From positions 2,990,501-3,054,500 of the forward strand of contig NZ_CP012830.1 of assembly GCF_001307155.1 (NCBI RefSeq): a stretch of 64,000 nt of DNA, given 5' to 3'. The notes below the pieces were generated by a model, which worked only from the letters and a program-made list of their open reading frames with translations, did not search any database and was not told the origin of the DNA. Position 1 is the stretch's first letter. The number at the start of each line of letters is the position of its first letter. Both the position numbers and the translations under genes were made by a program. This document shows positions 57,707 to 64,000 of this stretch, piece after piece. This DNA is from Pseudomonas fluorescens. Lineage in GTDB: Bacteria; Pseudomonadota; Gammaproteobacteria; Pseudomonadales; Pseudomonadaceae.

Positions 57707-59620
57707 ATGTCCGTACGACGCACACGCAAAGACGATGGCAGCCAATGGACAGTTGCGGACAGCCGCAGTGTTTACGGGATTCGCCATTGGGGGGCCGGGT
57801 ATTTCGCGATCAGTGACGCCGGTCGCGTAGAAGTTCGTCCGAACGGCCCGAGCAGCGCACCTATCGATCTGTTCGAACAAGTCGCACAGCTGCGCAAAAG
57901 CGGCCTGTCCTTGCCACTGTTGGTGCGCTTCCCGGACATCCTGCAGGACCGTGTCCGTCAGCTGACCGGCGCCTTCGACGCGAATATCGAGCGTCTGGAA
58001 TACCAGAGCAAGTACACCGCGCTGTACCCGATCAAGGTTAACCAGCAGGAAGCGGTGATCGAGAACATCATCGCCACTCAGAACGTGTCCATCGGCCTGG
58101 AAGCCGGCTCCAAGCCGGAACTGCTGGCCGTGCTGGCCCTGGCGCCAAAGGGCGGCACCATCGTCTGCAACGGTTACAAGGACCGTGAGTTCATCCGCCT
58201 GGCACTGATGGGCCAGAAGCTGGGTCACAACGTGTTCATCGTGATCGAGAAAGAATCCGAAGTCGGCCTGGTGATCGAAGAGGCCGCCTCGCTGAAGGTC
58301 AAGCCTCAAGTCGGCCTGCGGGTTCGCCTGTCGTCCCTGGCATCGAGCAAATGGGCTGACACTGGCGGCGAAAAATCCAAGTTCGGGCTGTCTGCTGCCC
58401 AGTTGCTGTCGGTAGTCGAGCGCTTCCGTGCGGCCGGTCTGGATCAGGGCATTCGTTTGCTGCACTTCCACATGGGCTCGCAGATCGCCAACCTGGCGGA
58501 CTACCAGCACGGCTTCAAGGAAGCGATCCGTTACTACGGCGAACTGCGCAACCTTGGCCTGCCGGTGGATCACATCGACGTGGGGGGTGGCCTGGGCGTC
58601 GACTACGACGGTACCCACTCGCGCAACGCCAGCTCGATCAACTACGACATGGACGATTACGCCGGTGTCGTGGTCGGCATGCTCAAGGAATTCTGCGACG
58701 CGCAGAGCCTGCCGCATCCGAACATCTTCTCCGAGAGTGGTCGTTCGCTGACCGCTCACCACGCCATGCTGGTGGTGCAGGTCACCGACGTCGAGAAACA
58801 CAACGACGACGTGCCGATGATCGAGAACAAGGAAGAGCTGCCGGAAACCGTGCAATGGCTGGTCGACCTGCTCGGCCCGACCGATATCGAGATGGTCACC
58901 GAAACCTACTGGCGCGCGACTCACTATATGAGCGACGTGGCCACCCAGTACGCCGATGGCAAGCTGACCCTGGCCGAAAAAGCCCTGGCCGAGCAATGCT
59001 ACTTCGCTGTCTGCCGTCGCCTGCACAACTCGTTGAAAGCCCGTCAGCGCTCGCACCGTCAGGTGCTCGACGAACTCAACGACAAGCTGGCCGACAAATA
59101 CATCTGCAACTTCTCGGTATTCCAGAGCCTACCGGACACCTGGGCGATCGGCCAGGTCCTGCCGATCCTGCCGCTGCACCGTCTTGATGAAGAGCCGATG
59201 CGCCGTGCCGTGCTGCAAGACCTGACCTGTGACTCCGACGGCAAGATCAAGCAATACGTCGACGAGCAGAGCATCGAAACCAGCCTGCCGGTACACGGGC
59301 TCAATGATGGCGAAGACTACCTGCTGGGGATTTTCCTGGTGGGCGCTTACCAGGAAATTCTCGGTGACATGCACAACCTGTTCGGTGACACCGACTCGGT
59401 AAACATCTACCAGAATGCCGACGGCAGTGTTTACCACGCCGGTATCGAAACCCATGACACCATCGAAGACATGCTGCGTTACGTGCACTTGTCGCCGGAA
59501 GAGCTGATGACGCACTACCGCGACAAAGTGGCCAGCGCTCGAATCAGTGCCACCGAGCGCACCCAGTACCTCGATGCCTTGCGCCTGGGTCTGACTCGTT
59601 CGTCTTACCTGTCTTCTTGA
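57707..59620 (+). CDS. speA: Biosynthetic arginine decarboxylase SpeA
   Basis: 637 residues, full length for the PLP-dependent alanine-racemase-fold enzyme that makes agmatine, the precursor of putrescine. The PLP lysine is K110 in [14 protein letters not shown]. Other motifs: [34 protein letters not shown] and the C-terminal [24 protein letters not shown] precedes the ATG by five bases. Confidence 0.98.
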   Translation: MSVRRTRKDDGSQWTVADSRSVYGIRHWGAGYFAISDAGRVEVRPNGPSSAPIDLFEQVAQLRKSGLSLPLLVRFPDILQDRVRQLTGAFDANIERLEYQSKYTALYPIKVNQQEAVIENIIATQNVSIGLEAGSKPELLAVLALAPKGGTIVCNGYKDREFIRLALMGQKLGHNVFIVIEKESEVGLVIEEAASLKVKPQVGLRVRLSSLASSKWADTGGEKSKFGLSAAQLLSVVERFRAAGLDQGIRLLHFHMGSQIANLADYQHGFKEAIRYYGELRNLGLPVDHIDVGGGLGVDYDGTHSRNASSINYDMDDYAGVVVGMLKEFCDAQSLPHPNIFSESGRSLTAHHAMLVVQVTDVEKHNDDVPMIENKEELPETVQWLVDLLGPTDIEMVTETYWRATHYMSDVATQYADGKLTLAEKALAEQCYFAVCRRLHNSLKARQRSHRQVLDELNDKLADKYICNFSVFQSLPDTWAIGQVLPILPLHRLDEEPMRRAVLQDLTCDSDGKIKQYVDEQSIETSLPVHGLNDGEDYLLGIFLVGAYQEILGDMHNLFGDTDSVNIYQNADGSVYHAGIETHDTIEDMLRYVHLSPEELMTHYRDKVASARISATERTQYLDALRLGLTRSSYLSS

Positions 59621-59637
59621 GGTAGCGAACCGCTGTG

Positions 59638-59690
59638 ACCAGGTTGTCGGAAAATACTCCGCGTAGTGCGGAGTTTTCCGAGGACCTGGT
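59638..59690 (+). terminator. Long palindrome, probable terminator after speA
   Basis: A 53-base imperfect palindrome starting ACCAGGT and ending ACCTGGT, with core GGAAAATACTCCGC / GCGGAGTTTTCC (a two-base bulge). It starts 17 bases after the speA stop. There is no T-run directly after it, so termination is inferred from position and stability. Confidence 0.6.
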
Positions 59691-59853
59691 ACGGCATTTC
59701 TTTATTTTTGTAGCGATTTGCCGTGCCCACGCACTTTCAACGCTGTGTGGTCTTCATTTCGCGTAGGCCATTTCCTAAGTTGTACTTCGGCACTCTACTC
59801 GGCCATGTCTCTCAGCGAGAATCCCCGGCCGTCCCTCCTGTAGAGAAACGCCG

Positions 59854-61236
59854 ATGTTCGATCCCGTCAACGAGCCGTCATTTCGTCTGGAGATAGCGGG
59901 TCAGCCCCAACCCTTTGTCGTTGTCGCCTTTACCGGTTGCGAGTCCATCAGCCAGCCCTTTGTCTTTCAGCTGGATCTGCAGTTCGATGAGCTGCGACTG
60001 GACATGGCGAGCCTGATGTTTCGCTCGGCGTACCTGGGGTTTGGAGGCGCGGGCACCGGTATCCACGGACAGATTCATGACCTTGCCCCGCTTCATGACG
60101 ACGCGGTGCCGGCGCTCTGGCGTCTGTGCCTCGGGCCGAAGCTGGCCTTCCTGGCGCAACGCTGCAGCCAGCGAATTTTCAGCGGCCTGTCAGTCCCGCA
60201 GATTCTGGTGCAGGTACTGAAAGAACACGGCATAGACGAAAAAAACTGTCGATTCGAACTCCGAAACGACTACCCCGTGCGGGAATTTTGCACCCAGTAC
60301 CGTGAGTCGGACTTGGCGTTTCTTCAGCGCCTGTGCGAGCAAGAGCGGATTCACTACCACTTTCAGCACCGCAAGCACGCTCATTACCTGATCTTTGCCG
60401 ACACTCGGCGCAGTTCGTCTCCAGGTGCCGGCACACCCTTTGATACCCAAGGCACGGCACCCGCCGTCAGGCGTTTCACGGTTCATGCTCATGCCGATGG
60501 GGCACATCACGATGGATTGCCGAAACCTGTTGCAGCAGGCGAAACGGACCTGCCGAACCTGCGTAGCGGCATGCTGATGCCGTTGTCGGGCCATCCGTTT
60601 GCTGACTGGAATCACCTGTGGTTGCTGACCCGGGTCGAGCATTCGGGCAGTCAGGCGCAGTTGCCGTACTACCGCAACCGCATTGATGCGATTCCCTGGG
60701 AGGCGCCGTTCGTAGCGTTTCGTCCAAGCGAGAAGCCTCGGATGAACAGCCTGCAACGTGGCTGGGTGGTCAATGTCGACGAACCTCGCAGCGACGCGGC
60801 CCAACGCATCGCCGTGCAGTTCGATTGGCTTTATCAGGGCGAGGGTGCACGGCCCAGCCATTGTTGGCTGCCGGTCTCGCCCCAGCTGTCTGCAGAGTCG
60901 GTTGCCGGTTTGACGGCGGGGGTTGAGGTCTGTGTGAGCTTTATCGAGGGCGACCCAGACGAGCCGTTGATCACCGGCATATTTCAGGGGGCGCCGTTGC
61001 ATGTCGACAGCGTGTTGCCTGCCGAAACCTCCCCGCCTTCAATGGCCGGGGAGGCGCTCCCGGCACGGGAGGAATTGTCGCCCGATGATCGCCATGACTT
61101 GTTGGCATTGGTTCAGGGCAGTCAGCCCTTGGTGTTGCTGTGTTTGATTCCCGGCGGGGGGAGTTTCATCCATTGCCGGCAAGCGATCTGCACCTGCCGC
61201 ACTGTGGCAGGGCTTGGCCAAAGTGGTGCGGCATGA
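59854..61236 (+). CDS. vgrG: Short type VI secretion spike protein VgrG
   Basis: 460 residues. The gp27-like part (SFRLEIAGQPQPFVVVAFTG, CQYRESDLAFL-type CTQYRESDLAFLQRLCEQER, YRNRIDAIPWEAPF) and the gp5 OB domain (RIAVQFDWLYQGE, CWLPVSPQL, VCVSFIEGDPDEPLITGIFQ) are present. The long gp5 needle/DUF2345 tail of full VgrG is absent. The protein ends in a short tail, VLLCLIPGGGSFIHCRQAIC, seen in short pseudomonad VgrG proteins before DUF4123 genes. No other type VI structural genes lie here, so it is an orphan vgrG. RetS in this window is a regulator of type VI in relatives. Confidence 0.9.
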   Translation: MFDPVNEPSFRLEIAGQPQPFVVVAFTGCESISQPFVFQLDLQFDELRLDMASLMFRSAYLGFGGAGTGIHGQIHDLAPLHDDAVPALWRLCLGPKLAFLAQRCSQRIFSGLSVPQILVQVLKEHGIDEKNCRFELRNDYPVREFCTQYRESDLAFLQRLCEQERIHYHFQHRKHAHYLIFADTRRSSSPGAGTPFDTQGTAPAVRRFTVHAHADGAHHDGLPKPVAAGETDLPNLRSGMLMPLSGHPFADWNHLWLLTRVEHSGSQAQLPYYRNRIDAIPWEAPFVAFRPSEKPRMNSLQRGWVVNVDEPRSDAAQRIAVQFDWLYQGEGARPSHCWLPVSPQLSAESVAGLTAGVEVCVSFIEGDPDEPLITGIFQGAPLHVDSVLPAETSPPSMAGEALPAREELSPDDRHDLLALVQGSQPLVLLCLIPGGGSFIHCRQAICTCRTVAGLGQSGAA

Positions 61237-62018
61237 TCGCTGCCCGGTCGGCTCAATGGCTTTTGCTGGATGTACCAGGTTCTCCGCAGGCAGGGTGGAG
61301 CCTGCAGCAACGGTTTGCCGACGTACCGTGTTATGCGTTGTTCGAGAACACCGACCTGCATGCGTTGCGCGACCAGGGGCCGCAGTTGATCGAACTGTCG
61401 GCGCAATCGCCGCTGATGCAATGTTGCCACGACGAGCCGGCGGACTGGCCGGGGTTGCTGCTGGTCAGCTCTGCATCCACGGAGCAATTGCTCGGGCACC
61501 TTCGACGTATGCTCACGGTCACGTTCGGGCTTCATTACAAAGGCTTGCTCAGCTACTACAACCCCTTTATCGCCAGTTACTTTTTTGATGCCAGTGATGC
61601 CCGCGAGTTGAGCCGCTGGCTGGGGCCGATCGATAAACTGTACTGGCACGGTGGAACCTGGGAGGACCGGGCGATCGGCAGTCTGGGTTGGTTGCATTTG
61701 GTCAATCCGCGATTGGCCGTCAGTGAACTGGCCATCGAAGACAGCCTCAGCCTTCGCCAGCAGAACAAGTTGCAAACCTGCCTGCTGGAGCGCCATGCGT
61801 GGTACTGGAGTCGCTCGACGGGCCACGACTTTGGCGCGATCTGGTCTTTTGTGCAGGAAGGACTCGAACACGGCTTCAGCGAGCAAACTGTGCTCGATGG
61901 CTGGCTGCGATTACGTTTGCAATACCCGTCAGCCACACCCGAAGCACACCTGCCGGGGCGCACTCAGCAAGAGCGGCTCGACAGCTTGCGCAACCGCTGG
62001 CAAAGCTATCGGCCCTGA
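61233..62018 (+). CDS. DUF4123 adaptor (type VI effector chaperone)
   Basis: 261 residues of DUF4123, the Tap/TEC adaptor family that loads a specific effector onto VgrG. Family features: WLLLDVPGSPQAGWSLQQRF-like start, a short LSYYNPFIASYFFDASD block and a helical C-terminal half. I chose ATG 61233, which overlaps the vgrG stop by four bases and gives a normal length. An effector gene is expected next but there is none: a repeat starts 46 bases downstream, followed by a minus-strand MATE gene. Confidence 0.88.
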   Translation: MIAARSAQWLLLDVPGSPQAGWSLQQRFADVPCYALFENTDLHALRDQGPQLIELSAQSPLMQCCHDEPADWPGLLLVSSASTEQLLGHLRRMLTVTFGLHYKGLLSYYNPFIASYFFDASDARELSRWLGPIDKLYWHGGTWEDRAIGSLGWLHLVNPRLAVSELAIEDSLSLRQQNKLQTCLLERHAWYWSRSTGHDFGAIWSFVQEGLEHGFSEQTVLDGWLRLRLQYPSATPEAHLPGRTQQERLDSLRNRWQSYRP

Positions 62019-62063
62019 ACTCACCGCGTCCTGCAGGCCAAATCACGATGAAGAACTGCACTC

Positions 62064-62222
62064 GTAGCAGCTGTCGAGCCCGCGAGGCGGCGTTAGAGGC
62101 GGGCCGCGTTCGGACGAAGTCCTCGTAAATCCTGAGTACGCGGTTTGCCTGAAAGAACACGCTGCCTGATTCAACGACTGCTTCGCAGCCGAACGCAGCC
62201 TCGCGGGCTCGGCAGCTGCTAC
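62064..62222. repeat. REP-like inverted repeat, family C (GTAGCAGCTG...), element 13
   Basis: Arms GTAGCAGCTGTCGAGCCCGC from 62064 and their inverse ending at 62222 around about 95 bases. A related element is at 63721. It occupies the place behind the DUF4123 gene where an effector gene would be expected. Confidence 0.8.
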
Positions 62223-62244
62223 GAGCGCTGGAGCAGCACGATGT

Positions 62245-63585
62245 TCAGACGGTGAACCAGCCATCGTTCTTGCGCAGGTTCCAGGCGAATGCCCCAAGCA
62301 TCAGGCTGCGCAGCACCATGAACAGCAGGAAGGTCAGCCATAGTCCGTGGTTGCCGAACCCTTGCAGTGTCCAGGCAAATGGCAGCAATAGCAGCACCGT
62401 CAGCAGCATGCCGTTGCGCATTTCCCGGGCACGGGTGGCGCCGATGAACAGGCCGTCGAGCAAGTAGCTCCAGACGGCGATCAGTGGCAGTGCGGCGAGG
62501 TACGGCAAGTAGACGAACGCAGTGTCGCGCACGCTCTGGATGTTGGTCTGCATCTCTATGAACAAATGCCCGGCGCAGAAAAACAGCAGCGCAAAACCCA
62601 GGCTGGCAATCAATGACCAGCCGCAGGCGACCACCAGGGAACGACGCAAGGCCTGGCGGTCACGGGCACCGATGGCGTGGCCGCACAGAGCCTCCACTGC
62701 GTGGGCCAGGCCATCCAGGGCATGGGCGGTCAACAGCAAACCATTCAGCAATAATGCATTGGCCGCCACCGTCGCATCGCCGAGCCGTGCGCCTTGCACG
62801 GTCACCATGAAGAACACCGATTGCAGCGCCAGACTGCGAATGAAAATGTCCCGGTTGACCGCCAGCAGCGGCCGCCAGCTCTGCCACAGCGCCAGTGCCG
62901 CCCAGGCGATATGCCCGGGGTAGGCGCGCAGGGCGTTACGGGTCATGGCCAGGCCGAGCAGGGCGCCGGTCCATTCGGCGATCACTGAAGCACGGGCCGC
63001 CCCGACAACGCCCCATTGCAGACCCAGGACGAACCACAGGTTCAGCGCGATGTTCACCAGGTTGGTGGTCAGCAGAATCGCCAGCGGTGCGCGGGCGTTC
63101 TGGGTGCCGAGGAACCAGCCGACCAGCGCATAACTGGCCAGCGCTGCCGGTAAGCCAAACAACCGGGTGTGGAAAAACTCGCGGGTCAGTTGATCGAGCT
63201 CGGCAGAGGGCTGCATGAAGTGCAACGCCACGCCACTGAGCGGTACGCCCAGCATCCCGAGCAGCAGTGCCAGCCCCATCGCCAATAGCAAGCCTTGCAG
63301 CAGGATCTGCCGCAATGCCGCGCCATCACCGCGCCCGGCTGCCTGCGCTGCAAACCCGGTCGAGCCCATGCGCAGAAACCCCATGGCCCAGGCCAGAAAG
63401 GTGTACAGGCTGGCGCCCACCGCGACCGCGCCGAGCTGATGTGCGTGGGGCAGGTGGCCGACCACCGTGCTGTCGACCAGCGCCACCAGCGGCACGGAAA
63501 TGTTCGAAAGAATCATCGGCGCGGCAAGTGCCCAGACGCGGCGATGGGTCGCACGATCGCGCCAGTCGTTAATCAACGTAGACAT
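62245..63585 (-). CDS. MATE family (DinF-like) efflux transporter
   Basis: 446 residues with 12 hydrophobic segments in two halves, typical of MATE cation antiporters. The N-terminal motif VWALAAPMILSNISVPLVAL and VDSTVVGHLPHAHQLGAVAV is of the DinF branch. Later blocks are VGWFLGTQNARAPLAILL and GHAIGARDRQALRRSLVVAC. Substrates cannot be inferred. AAAGGAG lies before the ATG. Confidence 0.93.
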   Translation of the reverse strand: MSTLINDWRDRATHRRVWALAAPMILSNISVPLVALVDSTVVGHLPHAHQLGAVAVGASLYTFLAWAMGFLRMGSTGFAAQAAGRGDGAALRQILLQGLLLAMGLALLLGMLGVPLSGVALHFMQPSAELDQLTREFFHTRLFGLPAALASYALVGWFLGTQNARAPLAILLTTNLVNIALNLWFVLGLQWGVVGAARASVIAEWTGALLGLAMTRNALRAYPGHIAWAALALWQSWRPLLAVNRDIFIRSLALQSVFFMVTVQGARLGDATVAANALLLNGLLLTAHALDGLAHAVEALCGHAIGARDRQALRRSLVVACGWSLIASLGFALLFFCAGHLFIEMQTNIQSVRDTAFVYLPYLAALPLIAVWSYLLDGLFIGATRAREMRNGMLLTVLLLLPFAWTLQGFGNHGLWLTFLLFMVLRSLMLGAFAWNLRKNDGWFTV

Positions 63586-63720
63586 TCAGGCTCCTTTCGA
63601 GAGCGGGCATTGTAGCGGCAGATCCAAGCGTCAGTGGTCTTGTGAAAGCGGGCTTTTTGTGAGGAGGGAGCTTGCTCAGATGCCGGTAAGTCAAGGGATT
63701 TCGGGCTCGGCACCTCACCT

Positions 63721-63850
63721 GTAGCAGCTGCCGAAGGCTGCGTTCGGCGGCGAAGCCGTCGTGAATGGCATACCAAGGTCCCTCTGGATGACCGCGTCGT
63801 CAGCTTGGCGAGTGCTTCGCCCTCGAACGCAGCCTTCGGCAGCTGCTACA
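63721..63850. repeat. REP-like inverted repeat, family C, element 14
   Basis: Arms GTAGCAGCTGCCGAAGGCTG from 63721 and their inverse ending at 63850. A lone half-arm of family A (GAGGGAGCTTGCTC) is at 63663-63676. Nothing else was recognised between the MATE gene start and 63878. Confidence 0.8.
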
Positions 63851-63878
63851 GGTTGTGCGTGAGTGAGCGAGGTGTTGT

Positions 63879-63998
63879 TCAGTGAACCACCCAGCTCAAC
63901 ACCCACAACCCCAGCACCAGCCAGATAATCCCTGCGATGATCGATGCACGCATGAACGCGCGGACCGCCGAGTACAGCAGCATCAAGCCGATGATCAG
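63879..63998 (-). CDS. C-terminus of a small membrane protein (partial)
   Basis: Thirty-nine residues are visible before a TGA stop at 63879-63881; the gene begins beyond the window. The sequence LIIGLMLLYSAVRAFMRASI followed by IAGIIWLVLGLWVLSWVVH is strongly hydrophobic, with two likely membrane spans. I cannot name the family. Confidence 0.5.
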   Translation of the reverse strand: MIIGLMLLYSAVRAFMRASIIAGIIWLVLGLWVLSWVVH

Positions 63999-64000
63999 CA

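Noticed and set aside
61122..61240. Frameshift in vgrG creating an artificially short protein
   Set aside because: The stop overlaps the DUF4123 ATG in a normal ATGA coupling and the end matches the tail of other short VgrG proteins, so the end looks natural.

Overview
The window is a chromosomal segment from a Pseudomonas of the fluorescens group. High GC, dense coding on the minus strand and gene content all point there. The block speA, sui1-like, NUDIX, DUF2333, gcbA, ctpL-like chemoreceptor, dsbD, aroQ, accB, accC, prmA, dusB, fis, purH, purD, retS, then urt and ure genes, follows what I recall of the PA4839-PA4868 stretch of P. aeruginosa, with extra blocks inserted. Short palindromic repeats of three recurring families (14 composite elements) lie between genes throughout, as is usual in this group.

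Layout. 1-2125: end of cbpA, cbpM and a soluble histidine kinase on the minus strand. 2377-7248: a 1623-residue toxin/effector-like protein with leucine-rich repeats and a NEL-type E3 ubiquitin ligase domain. 7363-17633 (minus): urease structural genes ureA, ureB and ureC, accessory gene ureD, two acetyltransferase genes, and the urea ABC transporter urtABCDE, with a strong sigma-54 promoter match upstream of urtA. Urea import and hydrolysis to ammonia are thus encoded side by side, probably under nitrogen control. ureE, ureF and ureG are not in the window.

17998-20748 (minus): an iron-siderophore/cobalamin-type ABC importer. 20974-26127 (minus): a copper locus with a PepSY membrane protein, an OprC-like TonB receptor carrying the CxxxM and HxM copper ligands, a PCuAC copper chaperone and two DUF2946 proteins. 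26166-26579: a small hybrid antitoxin-like protein. 26674-34183: two divergent cobalamin corrin-ring operons (cobL-cbiD-cobK and cobG-cobH-cobI-cobJ), mixing aerobic CobG with the 'anaerobic-type' CbiD and a CbiG-like/CobJ fusion.

34419-35940: two adjacent low-GC genes of unknown function that look like diverged paralogues, bounded by terminators. This is the least explained part of the window. 36030-54922 (minus): marC, retS, purine biosynthesis, dusB-fis, a DUF3426 protein, prmA, acetyl-CoA carboxylase biotin subunits, aroQ, dsbD, a chemoreceptor and the diguanylate cyclase GcbA. 55214-59620 (plus): DUF2333, NUDIX, an eIF1/SUI1-like factor and speA. 59854-62018: a short type VI VgrG and a DUF4123 adaptor with no effector gene behind them. 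62245-63585 (minus): a MATE transporter. The window ends in the C-terminus of a small membrane protein.

Main points for follow-up: the NEL effector and its overlapping leader ORF; the unknown paralogous pair; the orphan VgrG-DUF4123 cassette; the copper locus; the 116-nt overlap in the ABC importer caused by an apparent one-base difference; and the sigma-54 promoter before urtA.
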